DNA of 64,000 nt from Gordonia effusa NBRC 100432 (GCF_000241305.1 NZ_BAEH01000046.1:38726-102725); one strand, 5' to 3'; counted from the stretch's first letter, positions 42,537 through 52,229 are shown. The notes: generated from the letters alone by a model not told the origin. Translations and numbers: made by a program.

Positions 42537-43646
42537 GTGGACCCACAATCTTCGCTCCCCCATGAGACCGCCCCGGCATCGGATGACGACGCGGCCCCAT
42601 CCCCCAGCGCAGCCGAACTGACGGTCACACCGATCCCTTCGGTCCCCGGTGTCGTGCCCGGCACGGCCGGGTCGCCGACTGCCGCAACCGCCGAGCCGCC
42701 CCAGGTGCCCGGCTACACACCGCAGTGGCTGCCGCCGACCAAATATTCGGGACCCCCTAAGCGGCATCCGTGGGAGATTCCAACCCTCGTTACATTTATC
42801 GTGCTGACCGGGCTGTTCTACGTATTCGCCATCCTGCTGGTCATGCTGGGCAATCTCAGTGAGCTGTTCCTTACCGCGTTGCTTCTGCCCCTCCTGTACG
42901 TCTTCATCCGTGGCACCACGTATGCGCAGATGCGGGTCAACGGTGTCCAGATGACGCCAACGCAGTTTCCGGAGGGCTATCACATGGTCGTCGACGCCGC
43001 TGCACGTTACGGCCTTGAGTACGTGCCGGATGCGTACGTCGTCACCGGCAACGGCGCGATCAACGCGTTCGCGTCGGGACACGGGTTCCGGCGATTCATT
43101 GTCGTCTACTCAGACCTCTTCGAGATCGGCGGCCAAGCGCGTAGCCCCGAAGCACTCCGGTTCATCATCGGCCACGAGGTGGGACATATCGCCGCCGGCC
43201 ACACGTCCTATTGGCGACAGTTGACCACCGGCCTGCTCATGCAGGTACCGATCATCGGCTCACTTCTCTCGCGTGCCCAGGAGTACACCGCCGACAACCA
43301 CGGCTATTACACCCAGCCATCGGGCGCACCGGGTGCCATCGGCGTGCTGGCCGCGGGAAAGTACATGCTCTCCGGTGTTGACTTCGACGAGTTCGCCGAC
43401 CGCGCAAGTCGGGAGAAGGGATTCTTCGTCTTCATCGTCAACGCGATGTCGTCGCATCCGGTCCTCACCTGGCGTGCTGCGGCCTTGCGCGACCGCACTC
43501 GCGCGGGTGCGATGCTGTGGCGACCCGGCACCCTCAAGCGTGGCATCGGCAACGGCAATGCGATGCCGGTACTCCCGACGCCGCACCCGGCATCCCAACC
43601 GTGGGGGGCATTGCCAAACGGCCTGGAATCACAAACCAAGCCGTAG
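42537..43646 (+). CDS. M48-family (HtpX-like) membrane zinc metalloprotease
   Basis: 369 residues. A proline-rich N-terminus (about 1-75) is followed by two membrane segments (TLVTFIVLTGLFYVFAILLVML and LFLTALLLPLLYVFI), then the peptidase domain with the zinc site FIIGHEVGHIAAGH and AQEYTADNHG supplying the third ligand region. It probably degrades or checks membrane proteins. A GTG start with a -10 box 6 nt upstream is used. It is divergent from rpiB. Confidence 0.9.
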   Translation: MDPQSSLPHETAPASDDDAAPSPSAAELTVTPIPSVPGVVPGTAGSPTAATAEPPQVPGYTPQWLPPTKYSGPPKRHPWEIPTLVTFIVLTGLFYVFAILLVMLGNLSELFLTALLLPLLYVFIRGTTYAQMRVNGVQMTPTQFPEGYHMVVDAAARYGLEYVPDAYVVTGNGAINAFASGHGFRRFIVVYSDLFEIGGQARSPEALRFIIGHEVGHIAAGHTSYWRQLTTGLLMQVPIIGSLLSRAQEYTADNHGYYTQPSGAPGAIGVLAAGKYMLSGVDFDEFADRASREKGFFVFIVNAMSSHPVLTWRAAALRDRTRAGAMLWRPGTLKRGIGNGNAMPVLPTPHPASQPWGALPNGLESQTKP

Positions 43647-43667
43647 ACCCCCGACGCCGGTCCAATT

Positions 43668-43740
43668 CGCAAACCCCACACGAGCGGACGTTCCCGACCC
43701 TGATTTGGTGTCGGGAACGTCCGCTCGTGTGGGGTTTGCG
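43668..43740. terminator. Long perfect palindrome (family 1) between convergent genes
   Basis: Two 31-bp arms (starting CGCAAACCCCACACGAGCGG) are exact reverse complements around an 11-nt loop. It lies 21 bp after the M48 gene and 10 bp from the stop of the convergent nitroreductase-like gene. It shares its arms with 20295-20370 and 52230-52302. Confidence 0.85.
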
Positions 43741-43750
43741 GAAAAGACGG

Positions 43751-44362
43751 TCAGTCGAAAGCCGGGTCCTCGGTTCGAGTTCGCTTGAGTTCGAAGAAAT
43801 GCGGGTTGGCCGCTACCGCGACAACCCCGTCCCAGAGCGTCCCCGCATCCTCACCACGCGGAATGCGCGAGAGCACCGGGCCGAAGAACGCGGCGCCATT
43901 GACGTGGATGGTTGGTGTCCCGACGTCGGGGCCGACCTTGTCCATCCCCTCGTGGTGACTGGTGCGGATAGCGGCGTCGAACTCCTCGGAATCGGCAGCC
44001 TTCGCCAACGACGCGTCGAGACCGAGTTCGGCAAGAGCTCCAGCGATCACGTCATCGAAGTCCTTGTTGCCCTCATTGTGGATCCGGGTGCCCAGCGCGG
44101 CGTAGAGCGGCGCCAGGATCTCATCGCCCTTCTGCGCGGCAGCCGCGGCCAAAACACGTACTGGCCGCATGGCGGGTTTGAGGATCTCCCGGTATTCGTC
44201 CGGCAGGTCGCGGCCCTCGTTGAGCACCGACAGACTCATGATGTGGAAGTTCACGTCGATCTCACGGACCTGCTCGGCCTCGAGGATCCAGCGCGAGGTA
44301 ATCCAGCACCACGGACACAACGGATCGAACCAGAAGTCGACGCGATTCTTCTTATCGGACAC
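43751..44362 (-). CDS. DsbA-fold mycothiol-dependent nitroreductase-like protein (Rv2466c type)
   Basis: 203 residues with the thioredoxin-fold active site [16 protein letters not shown] at about residues 13-28, the helical insertion and cis-Pro region [17 protein letters not shown]. The M. tuberculosis homologue at the same map position (Rv2466c) uses mycothiol as cofactor in oxidative-stress defence and activates some nitro prodrugs. The start GTG at 44362 has GAAGGGA 7 nt upstream; longer readings exist. Confidence 0.88.
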   Translation of the reverse strand: MSDKKNRVDFWFDPLCPWCWITSRWILEAEQVREIDVNFHIMSLSVLNEGRDLPDEYREILKPAMRPVRVLAAAAAQKGDEILAPLYAALGTRIHNEGNKDFDDVIAGALAELGLDASLAKAADSEEFDAAIRTSHHEGMDKVGPDVGTPTIHVNGAAFFGPVLSRIPRGEDAGTLWDGVVAVAANPHFFELKRTRTEDPAFD

Positions 44363-44440
44363 AAGATTCCCTTCGATGACGGACACGACGTACGAATCAA
44401 CCCGCGTTGCCCCGGCAAACATTCCCGGCCAACGCTCCGA

Positions 44441-45817
44441 TCACTCCTGCTTCGGGCCGATCCACACCTGTTGCGCGTTGACGAATTCGTGAATACCCGC
44501 CTTACCCAATTCTCGACCGTATCCCGAGCGCTTCACACCGCCGCTGGGCAACCGCGGATCGGTTTTGACAATCCCGTTCACCGCCACCTGACCGGCGACG
44601 ATCTCACGCGCCATCGCCTCCCCTCGCTCCGACGACGTCCACACACTGGCGGCCAGTCCGTAGGGCGTGGCGTTGGCGAGATCCACCGCGTGGTCGGCAT
44701 CGACGGCGACGAGCACGGCGGCTACCGGACCAAAGGTTTCCTCCGAACACGCCGCCATCCCCAGCCGCACGTCGGTCAACAACGTCACGGGATAGAAATA
44801 CCCTGCGCCCGTTGGCATTTCGCCACCGAGAAGGCATTGCGCGCCGGCAGCCACCGAGTCGGTTACCTGACGATGGAGATTGTCCCGCAGGTCAGCGCGG
44901 GCAATCGGGCCGACCTGCGTTGCCTCGTCCCGTGGATCGCCGACGACCAGCGCGGCCAGCCGCTCTCGCAATAACTCGACGAACTCGTCGTGGACCGCGC
45001 GCTCGACGATGATCCGCTTGGCGGCAATACACGACTGCCCGGCATTGATGATTCGCGACAACGCAACGACGTCCGCCGCGGCGACCAGGTCGGCATCGGC
45101 AAGAACGATGCACGGATCGGAACCGCCCAGTTCGAGCACCGAGGGTTTGATCTCGCTGGCCGCCATCGCGGCGACCGCCGCGCCGCCCCGGTCGGAACCG
45201 GTGAACGACACCGCACGTATCCGCGGATCACGAATCGCACGTTCGACGTCTTCGGTTGCCGCCGGCAACGACGCGAAAACACCGTCGGGTGCACCTACCT
45301 CGCGAAACACCCGGTCGATGGCCGCCGCGCAACCCGGCACATGCGGATCATGTTTCATCACCGCGGTGTTGCCGGCCATCAGCGCGGGTGCGCAGAAGCG
45401 AAATGCCAACCAGTACGGCGCATTCCACGGCAATACGCCAAGTACCGGGCCGAGCGGCAGATACTGCACATAGCTGCGGGTGGCATCGGATGCGATGACC
45501 TCGTCAGCGAGATAGTCCGCGCCATGGTCGGCATAGTGCTCGGCGGCCCACGCCGCCTTGATCACCTCGGCACGTGCCTCCGTGATCGGTTTGCCCATCT
45601 CCTCGGTCATCAGGATCGCGTGGTCCTCGACGTCGGCGCGCAGCCGTGCGGCGACGGCCCGCAAGACCCCGGCGCGTTCGGCGAATGACTTGCGGCCCCA
45701 CTCCGTGTAGGCGTGCTCGGCGCGAGCGATCACCGCATCGATTTCGGCGGACGCCGCAGCGGGGACTTCGCGGACGACTTCACCCGACGTCGGGTCGGTT
45801 GCTATCAATACGCTCAC
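44441..45817 (-). CDS. doeC: Aspartate-semialdehyde-type aldehyde dehydrogenase of ectoine breakdown (DoeC)
   Basis: NAD(P)-dependent aldehyde dehydrogenase, 458 residues, with the catalytic Glu in SVLELGGSDP and Cys in INAGQSCIAAKR, and the N-terminal PWNAPYWLAFRF. By sequence it is close to succinate-semialdehyde dehydrogenases. By context it should oxidise L-aspartate-beta-semialdehyde to aspartate, the last step of ectoine use. The GTG start overlaps the doeA stop (GTGA). It is the last gene of the cluster. Confidence 0.82.
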   Translation of the reverse strand: MSVLIATDPTSGEVVREVPAAASAEIDAVIARAEHAYTEWGRKSFAERAGVLRAVAARLRADVEDHAILMTEEMGKPITEARAEVIKAAWAAEHYADHGADYLADEVIASDATRSYVQYLPLGPVLGVLPWNAPYWLAFRFCAPALMAGNTAVMKHDPHVPGCAAAIDRVFREVGAPDGVFASLPAATEDVERAIRDPRIRAVSFTGSDRGGAAVAAMAASEIKPSVLELGGSDPCIVLADADLVAAADVVALSRIINAGQSCIAAKRIIVERAVHDEFVELLRERLAALVVGDPRDEATQVGPIARADLRDNLHRQVTDSVAAGAQCLLGGEMPTGAGYFYPVTLLTDVRLGMAACSEETFGPVAAVLVAVDADHAVDLANATPYGLAASVWTSSERGEAMAREIVAGQVAVNGIVKTDPRLPSGGVKRSGYGRELGKAGIHEFVNAQQVWIGPKQE

Positions 45818-47040
45818 AGCGCCTCCTCGGTGTCGTGGTCGGTCAGCGTCGGGGAAACCGGAGTGAGTACGGCACCGCTCTCGTGGACCGTGAAATCCTC
45901 GTCGAGCGTGAAGAATGATTCGCATCCATCCTCGGTGACCCGAATCGTGTCCGAGATGCCGACGGTCTTATCCCCGTCGACACCCCACATCCACGGAATA
46001 ACGTGGAATGTCATCCCCGGTTCCAACGCATTGAAGTCGCCCGGATTCAGGCTGAGAATGTATCCCTCGTCCCAGGACGGCGGGAATGCGATGCCGATGG
46101 AGTAACCCGATCGGGTGACCAACCGAGCCTGCACGTTGTTATCCGAAATAACCCGGCGCACAATGGAATCCGCGTCGGATACGGTAAGCCCTGGCCGCAT
46201 CACCGATTTCAGCTCGGCCAGTGCCAGCTTCATCCGTTCCTGCGCCTGCCACATCGAATCGGATAGCTCGCCGTTGACCGCCGTACGCATCATCGCGGTG
46301 TGGTAGCGCCGGTAACAACCACCGACTTCGAGGAAGACATGCTCTCCCGGTTCGATGGTGCGGCCCTCCCAGGTCGCGTGACCGATCATGCTCCGTGGCC
46401 CGGAGGCGACATACGGCATCACCGCGGGGAATTCTCCACCCGCCCGAAACATCGCGGCGCTGATCTCCGCCGCGACTTCGTTCTCGGTGCTGCCCGGCAC
46501 CGCGGCCGCTAGACCGGCAGCCATGCCAGCCTCGGTCGCGGCCGCGGCTTTTCGCATCACCTCGATCTCGACGTCTGATTTTCGTGCGCGGCCCGCTTCG
46601 ACGATGCCGAAGCAGTCCATCAGCACACCGTGCGAGAAGGACGTGTGCACCCGATCCTGTTGGTAAGCGGGGAAGAAGTAGCTATTGCGTTCGTAGCCAA
46701 CACGTTTGGTGCCCAAGCCCGATTGATTGAGCGTCAAGACCAACTCCTGGATGGCATCACCGGTGTCCGGGTAGGGCCGTGTCCGCTCCACCCAGGTACG
46801 TGCGATCGCGTTGGATTCCTCCATCGCACGCGTGATCATCACCGGCTCATCGTCGAGCGGCACGACCAGCGCCTGGAAGAACGAGTAGCCGGTGGTCTGA
46901 TAGTCGGTGAGATACATCAGATTCTCGGGATCGGTGATGACCACCGCGTCTAAGCCCCGCTTCTCCATCCGATCACGCAATTCGCCCAGTCGGCGTTCGT
47001 ATTCGGCGATCGGGAACGTCATGTCATCGCGGGCTCTCAT
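45814..47040 (-). CDS. doeA: Ectoine hydrolase (DoeA, M24-type)
   Basis: Opens the ectoine ring to N-acetyl-diaminobutyrate. The 408-residue pita-bread-fold protein has the family N-terminus (FPIAEYERRLGELRDRMEKRGLDAVVITDPENLMYLTDY, YSFFQALVVPLD) and a C-terminal catalytic domain (GHATWEGRTIEPGEHVFLEVGGCYRRYHTAMMRT, GYSIGIAFPPSWDEGYILSL, MTFHVIPWMWGVDGDKTVGISDTIRVTEDGCE). The WEGR, GCYRRYH and FPPSWDE strings are characteristic of DoeA/EutD. It overlaps doeD and doeC by 4 nt each. Confidence 0.92.
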   Translation of the reverse strand: MRARDDMTFPIAEYERRLGELRDRMEKRGLDAVVITDPENLMYLTDYQTTGYSFFQALVVPLDDEPVMITRAMEESNAIARTWVERTRPYPDTGDAIQELVLTLNQSGLGTKRVGYERNSYFFPAYQQDRVHTSFSHGVLMDCFGIVEAGRARKSDVEIEVMRKAAAATEAGMAAGLAAAVPGSTENEVAAEISAAMFRAGGEFPAVMPYVASGPRSMIGHATWEGRTIEPGEHVFLEVGGCYRRYHTAMMRTAVNGELSDSMWQAQERMKLALAELKSVMRPGLTVSDADSIVRRVISDNNVQARLVTRSGYSIGIAFPPSWDEGYILSLNPGDFNALEPGMTFHVIPWMWGVDGDKTVGISDTIRVTEDGCESFFTLDEDFTVHESGAVLTPVSPTLTDHDTEEAL

Positions 47041-48290
47041 TTGGCGGCCTCCGTGATCGCGGCGGACAGGATGTCGAGACCGGCAGTCAGGTCATCGTCG
47101 GGAATGGTCAGTGGCGGAATCAGTTTGAGAACGCGACCACCGGTGCCACACGGTCCGATCAACAGGCCGTTGTCGAAGGCCAGCGCCTGGACCCGTTTGG
47201 CCAACTCACCGTCGCCGACGTCGAGCGCCTGCATCATGCCTCGGCCGCGCACTTCCCAGTCGCGGTCAGAATGTTCGGCGGCCAGGGTGGAGAGGACCTG
47301 TGCCATCGCATCACCCTTGGCGGCAACTTCGGACATCAGCGTGTCATCACGGAAGTAGTCGAGCGCGACGCCACCGGCGACCAGTGAAAGTCCTTGTCCG
47401 CGAAAGGTTCCGGTATGCGCGCCGGGTGCCCAATGCCGGTCGATGTCGGGCTTGTTGAGGTTCATTCCGATCGGCGTCCCGTAGCCGCCGAGTCCCTTGG
47501 CCAGGGTAATGACGTCGGGGTCCAGACCGAATCCGTCGAAACTGAAGTAGCTGCCGGTGCGCCCGCAGCCAGCCTGAATATCGTCGACGATGAACAGCGC
47601 CCCAAGGTCGCGGGCCAATGCCTGTACATCGCGCAGCCACTGCGCGCTGGCGACGTTCACGCCGCCCTCGGCCTGCACCGCTTCGACGAGGAACGCGGCT
47701 GGCGCGGTTACTCCGCTCGAACCGTCGGCGATGGCGGCGGCGTAATCCGCGAGCGCGGTCTTCCCGCCGGGCGCGGTTTCGTACGGCAATCGCACGACGT
47801 CGCGCAGTGGAACACCCGCCCACTTCCGGAATGCCTCATTAGCCGTCGCGGCCAGGGCGCCCAGGGTCATGCCGTGGAATCCGTGACTGAACGCGACAAT
47901 CTCCCGACGTCCGGTCGCCAGTCGCGCCAGCTTCAGCGCGGCCTCCACCGCATTCGTCCCGGTAGGACCGGTGAATTGCATCCGATGATCCATCCCGCGC
48001 GGCTCCAAGATCACGTCGTGGAACTTGGTGATGAACTCGCGTTTGGTCGTGGTGTACATGTCGAGACCGTGTGCGATGCCATCGGCTTCGAGGAAGTCGA
48101 TCATCGCGCGTTTCATTTTCGGATTGTTGTGTCCGAAGTTGAGCACTCCGGCACCTGCGAAGAAGTCGATATACGACCGCCCCTGTTCGTCGACCTGACG
48201 TGCGTTCGACGCGGATTCGAAGACCGTGGGGAAAGCGCGACAGTACGCGCGAACCTCCGACTCCCATTGTTCGAATGCGGTGGTATCCAT
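47037..48290 (-). CDS. doeD: Diaminobutyrate transaminase of ectoine breakdown (DoeD)
   Basis: PLP class III aminotransferase, 417 residues, a paralogue of the EctB at 2.2 kb. It shares [56 protein letters not shown] and the lysine loop LAKGLGGYG. In this cluster it should run from diaminobutyrate to aspartate-semialdehyde. The ATG at 48290 has AGGAGG about 9 nt upstream and is preferred over a TTG at 48356 that would overlap doeB2. The stop overlaps doeA (ATGA). Confidence 0.85.
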   Translation of the reverse strand: MDTTAFEQWESEVRAYCRAFPTVFESASNARQVDEQGRSYIDFFAGAGVLNFGHNNPKMKRAMIDFLEADGIAHGLDMYTTTKREFITKFHDVILEPRGMDHRMQFTGPTGTNAVEAALKLARLATGRREIVAFSHGFHGMTLGALAATANEAFRKWAGVPLRDVVRLPYETAPGGKTALADYAAAIADGSSGVTAPAAFLVEAVQAEGGVNVASAQWLRDVQALARDLGALFIVDDIQAGCGRTGSYFSFDGFGLDPDVITLAKGLGGYGTPIGMNLNKPDIDRHWAPGAHTGTFRGQGLSLVAGGVALDYFRDDTLMSEVAAKGDAMAQVLSTLAAEHSDRDWEVRGRGMMQALDVGDGELAKRVQALAFDNGLLIGPCGTGGRVLKLIPPLTIPDDDLTAGLDILSAAITEAAK

Positions 48291-48352
48291 GCGGGTAGTC
48301 CTCCTAACTAATCTTCCTTCGGTGGTTCTCGCATCTTTTGTTCGTGGTTCGG

Positions 48353-49531
48353 TCAACCGGAGTCGATATGCGGGTCGGGCGCGCCGGCGACGCGGACGAG
48401 TACGCGCGCCGCCAGGTCGATCAGGTCGTCGTTGAAGTCGTAACCGGCGCTATGCAGTGGCTCCCTGGTTCCCGCGCCGATGAGTGCGAATGCCCCGGGA
48501 ATCTCGCGCAGGTAGTAGCTGAAATCTTCCGAAGCCATTACCGGGGCCGCGACGTCGTGACGTGCACAGTCATCGCCGAGTACCAAAGCCAGCGAGTCAC
48601 GTAACTCCGCGGCCGCAGCTGGATGGTTCACCGTGGCGTCATAGCGCGGCGACGTCTCGACGGTTGCCGTCACGTCATGTGCGGCGGCGATGCCCTGCGC
48701 CACCTGGTTGATGAGGTCGAATACCCGATCCCGATCAGCGGTTTCGGCGATTCGTACGCTCCCGGCGAGCTGCGCGACCTCAGGGGTGACCGTGGCGGCC
48801 GACTCGGCGATCAGCGAGGTTACTGCCACGACCGCCGCCGTATGTGGTGCGAGCCGGCGAGCGACAACCTGCTGCAACCCAACGGTCACCGCCGCCGCGG
48901 CCAATACCGGATCTCGTGTCACCTCCGGCTGCGACGCATGGCCTCCCCGACCGTGTAGCCGTACCTGGAACGTCCCGTTCGCCGACATCACCGCTCCGTC
49001 GGGACAGATCGCGCGTCCGACCGCCAGGCCTGGCCAGTTATGCCATCCGAAGACAGTGTCGACGGGCCTGCTTCCCCGTCTTCCGGAAAGACAGCCGTCA
49101 TTGATCATCTCCCGTGCGCCGTGACCGCCCTCTTCAGCGGGCTGGAAGAGTAATGTCACCGGGCCTGGCAAGTGGTCCTCGTGGAACTTCAACCAGCGGG
49201 CCACAGCCAGCAGCGTCGCAGTGTGCCCATCGTGGCCGCAGGCGTGCATTATGCCGTCGATCTCCGACGAATAGGCGACGCCGCTGGATTCGGTGATCGG
49301 CATCGCATCGAGGTCGGCCCGCAGGGCGACATGGCGGCCGGTTGCCGACGACGCGAGGTATGCGACGGTGCCGGTTCCAGCGCAGTCCCGGTACGAGATT
49401 TCGAGTGCGTCAAGGTGGGCCCGAACAGTGCGTGCGGTGTCGGTCTCCGCCCAGGCCGGTTCCGGGCGGCGGTGCAGGGCATGTCTGACCTTGGTGGCCT
49501 CGGCGACTACCTCTGGCCATTCGACGCGCAC
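48353..49531 (-). CDS. doeB2: M20-type N-acetyl-diaminobutyrate deacetylase (DoeB2-like)
   Basis: Amidohydrolase of the M20D peptidase family, 392 residues, with the metal ligands in MHACGHDGHTATLLA and LFQPAEEGGHGAREM and a dimerisation domain (about 180-290). Well-studied Halomonas DoeB is of the AstE/AspA type; this M20 enzyme occupies the same step in many actinobacterial clusters. It should deacetylate N-acetyl-2,4-diaminobutyrate. The GTG start has GAGGAGG 7 nt upstream. It is the first gene of the operon and is divergent from pepN. Confidence 0.82.
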   Translation of the reverse strand: MRVEWPEVVAEATKVRHALHRRPEPAWAETDTARTVRAHLDALEISYRDCAGTGTVAYLASSATGRHVALRADLDAMPITESSGVAYSSEIDGIMHACGHDGHTATLLAVARWLKFHEDHLPGPVTLLFQPAEEGGHGAREMINDGCLSGRRGSRPVDTVFGWHNWPGLAVGRAICPDGAVMSANGTFQVRLHGRGGHASQPEVTRDPVLAAAAVTVGLQQVVARRLAPHTAAVVAVTSLIAESAATVTPEVAQLAGSVRIAETADRDRVFDLINQVAQGIAAAHDVTATVETSPRYDATVNHPAAAAELRDSLALVLGDDCARHDVAAPVMASEDFSYYLREIPGAFALIGAGTREPLHSAGYDFNDDLIDLAARVLVRVAGAPDPHIDSG

Positions 49532-49619
49532 ACCGAACCTCCTCGCTTTTGACGCCCGTCTCTCCCCAACCTAGCGTCGATCGGGCAATCCGGCCCGCCA
49601 TAGTCACCAGATCGACCAT

Positions 49620-49625
49620 TAGAGT
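49620..49625 (+). promoter_or_regulatory. Candidate -10 box for leaderless pepN transcript
   Basis: TAGAGT (TANNNT) lies 7 nt before the GTG at 49633. This supports GTG over the ATG 3 bases upstream as the true start. Confidence 0.4.
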
Positions 49626-49632
49626 GGCGATG

Positions 49633-52218
49633 GTGAGCGCACCCAACCTGACCCGAATCCAAGCCGCCGAACGCGCCGAATCGGTCCGCGTCGCCAGCTA
49701 CCACATCGATCTCGACCTGACCACCGGTACCGAAACGTTCCGCTCGACAACAACGGTCGAATTCTCTGCCAGCGCCGGAGCCTCGACTTTCATCGACCTC
49801 GTCGCACCGACGTTGCGGTCGGTCACCCTCAATGGAACGACACTGGCCGTCGACAACTTCGACGAGGAGACGGGCATCGCGCTGCCGGATCTCGCCGAGT
49901 CCAATCAGCTAGTCGTCGTTGCCGATTGCGCATATTCCAACACCGGCGAAGGGCTACACCGTTTTGTCGACCCGACCGATAGCGCCGTCTACCTCTACTC
50001 TCAGTTCGAGACCGCCGATGCCAAGCGGATGTTCGCCTGCTTCGATCAGCCCGACCTCAAGGCGGTCTTCGACGTCGTGGTGAAGGCGCCAGCGGACTGG
50101 CAGGTTATCTCCAATGGCGCGACCGCGTCAGTCACCGACAATGGCGACGAAAGCGCGACGCACGTATTCGCGACCACCGAGTTGTTGAGCACCTATCTGA
50201 TCGCGTTGATCGCCGGGCCGTATACGAAATGGACCGACTCGTATTCCGACGAACACGGCACCATCGACCTGGGCATCTTCTGCCGGGCGTCCCTGGCCGA
50301 ACATATGGATGCCGACCGGCTGTTCACCGAGACCAAACAGGGTTTCGCGTTCTACCACAAGAACTTTGGCATCCCCTACGCGTTCGGCAAATACGACCAG
50401 TTATTCGTACCCGAGTTCAACGCCGGGGCGATGGAGAACGCGGGTGCGGTGACCTTCCTGGAGGATTACGTCTTCCGGTCGAGGGTCACCAACTACCTGT
50501 ACGAGCGCCGCGCGGAGACCGTCCTGCATGAGATGGCGCATATGTGGTTCGGCGATCTGGTAACCATGAAGTGGTGGGATGACCTGTGGCTCAACGAATC
50601 TTTCGCAACATTCGCGTCGGTACTGTCGCAGGCCGAAGCCACCGAATACAAAAACGCGTGGACCACCTTCGCCAACGTCGAGAAGTCGTGGGCGTACCGC
50701 CAGGACCAGTTGCCGTCGACCCATCCGGTGGCCGCCGACATACCCGACATCGCCGCCGTCGAAGTTAACTTCGACGGCATCACCTACGCCAAGGGCGCCT
50801 CGGTACTCAAGCAACTGGTCGCCTATGTCGGCCTCGAACCGTTCCTCGCCGGCCTGCGCGACTACTTCGCCGCACACAAGTTCGGTAACGCGACCTTCGC
50901 GGATCTCCTTGCCGCACTGGAGAAGTCGTCCGGACGTGACCTGTCCGACTGGGGCACTCAATGGCTCAAGACCACCGGCATCAATGTGATCCGTCCCGAT
51001 TTCGACGTCGACGCCGACGGCAACTTCACCCGGTTCACCGTCGTCCAGGAGGGTGCCGCGCCCGGTGCCGGCGAGACTCGCGTACACCGGATGAAGATCG
51101 GCATTTACGACGATGATGCCGGCTCTGGCGCATTGACGCGGGTGCATTCGGTTGAGCTCGACGTCGAAGGCGAACGCACCGATGCGGCCGACCTGGTCGG
51201 CATAAACCGCGGTCAGCTCATCCTGCTCAACGACGACGACCTGACCTACGCTTCGGTCCGCCTCGACCCGGATTCACTGTCGGTTGCGACCGCGCGTATC
51301 GGCGATATCGCCGACTCGATGCCACGTACTTTGGTGTGGTCGGCGGCGTGGGAGATGACGCGGCAAGCGCAGATGCGCGCCCGCGATTTCGTTGAACTCG
51401 TTGCCCGCGGAATCTCGGCTGAGTCGGAAATCGGTGTGGTGCAACGAGTTCTGCTGCAAGCGACGTCGGCGCTGGAAAGTTACGCCGATCCGTCGTGGGC
51501 CTCGGCACACGGTTGGCCGACCTTCGCCGCGCGACTGCTCGAACTCGCCCAGCAGGCCGAGGCCGGTTCCGATCATCAGCTCGCCTTCGTTAACACATTG
51601 ATCGGCGGCGTACTCGGCGAGCCACAGCTCGCCGTGGTGCAGGCGCTATTCGACGGCGCCGATCCGGCAGACCATGGCCTGTCAGGCCTGACCGTCGACA
51701 CCGATCTGAAATGGCGGCTACTACGCGCACTCGCCACCGCTGGCGTCGTCGATTCATCAACGGAGACACCAGAACTCACCCCGGTTATCGACGCGACGCT
51801 CGCGGCCGACAACACCGCGACCGGTGCACGTCACGCCGCCGCGGCGCGGGCGTCCCGTCCGCTCGCCGCGGCAAAATCAGCCGCCTGGGATTTGGCCATC
51901 GACGACGACTCGATCGCGAATATCACCACACGAGCAATCGTCGAGGGGTTCGCCCGGCCCGGTCAGGGCGCGCTGCTGGCGGAGTACCTACCGCGTTACT
52001 TTGAGGCCGCGCCGAAGGTCTGGGCCCGCCGTTCGTCGGAGGTCGCCCAGACGGTCGTCATCGGACTGTATCCGCACTGGGTGGTGTCCGACGATGCCCT
52101 CGCCGCCGCAGATGCCTTGTTGGACAACGACATTCCGGCGGCATTGCATCGGCTCATCCTGGAAGGCCGCGATAGCGTGGCGCGCGCTCTGCGGGCGCAA
52201 CACTTCGACGCTCAGTAA
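49633..52218 (+). CDS. pepN: Aminopeptidase N
   Basis: M1-family zinc aminopeptidase, 861 residues. Motifs in order: substrate site VPEFNAGAMENAGAVTFLEDYVF (about 258-280), zinc site VLHEMAHMWFGDLVTMKWWDDLWLNESFATF (about 298-328) with the third ligand Glu in WLNESF, and a C-terminal ERAP1-like helical domain (about 540-850). The start is taken at GTG 49633 (VSAPNLTRIQAAERAESVRV), which aligns with the mycobacterial N-terminus as I recall it. It ends 11 bp before a long palindrome. Confidence 0.96.
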   Translation: MSAPNLTRIQAAERAESVRVASYHIDLDLTTGTETFRSTTTVEFSASAGASTFIDLVAPTLRSVTLNGTTLAVDNFDEETGIALPDLAESNQLVVVADCAYSNTGEGLHRFVDPTDSAVYLYSQFETADAKRMFACFDQPDLKAVFDVVVKAPADWQVISNGATASVTDNGDESATHVFATTELLSTYLIALIAGPYTKWTDSYSDEHGTIDLGIFCRASLAEHMDADRLFTETKQGFAFYHKNFGIPYAFGKYDQLFVPEFNAGAMENAGAVTFLEDYVFRSRVTNYLYERRAETVLHEMAHMWFGDLVTMKWWDDLWLNESFATFASVLSQAEATEYKNAWTTFANVEKSWAYRQDQLPSTHPVAADIPDIAAVEVNFDGITYAKGASVLKQLVAYVGLEPFLAGLRDYFAAHKFGNATFADLLAALEKSSGRDLSDWGTQWLKTTGINVIRPDFDVDADGNFTRFTVVQEGAAPGAGETRVHRMKIGIYDDDAGSGALTRVHSVELDVEGERTDAADLVGINRGQLILLNDDDLTYASVRLDPDSLSVATARIGDIADSMPRTLVWSAAWEMTRQAQMRARDFVELVARGISAESEIGVVQRVLLQATSALESYADPSWASAHGWPTFAARLLELAQQAEAGSDHQLAFVNTLIGGVLGEPQLAVVQALFDGADPADHGLSGLTVDTDLKWRLLRALATAGVVDSSTETPELTPVIDATLAADNTATGARHAAAARASRPLAAAKSAAWDLAIDDDSIANITTRAIVEGFARPGQGALLAEYLPRYFEAAPKVWARRSSEVAQTVVIGLYPHWVVSDDALAAADALLDNDIPAALHRLILEGRDSVARALRAQHFDAQ

Positions 52219-52229
52219 CCACCCCCATC

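Noticed and set aside
43517..44974. A 485-codon open frame on the plus strand over the M48 gene end, the nitroreductase-like gene and doeC.
   Set aside because: It runs across three well-supported genes and a long palindrome, and its product is Arg/Gly-rich without motifs.
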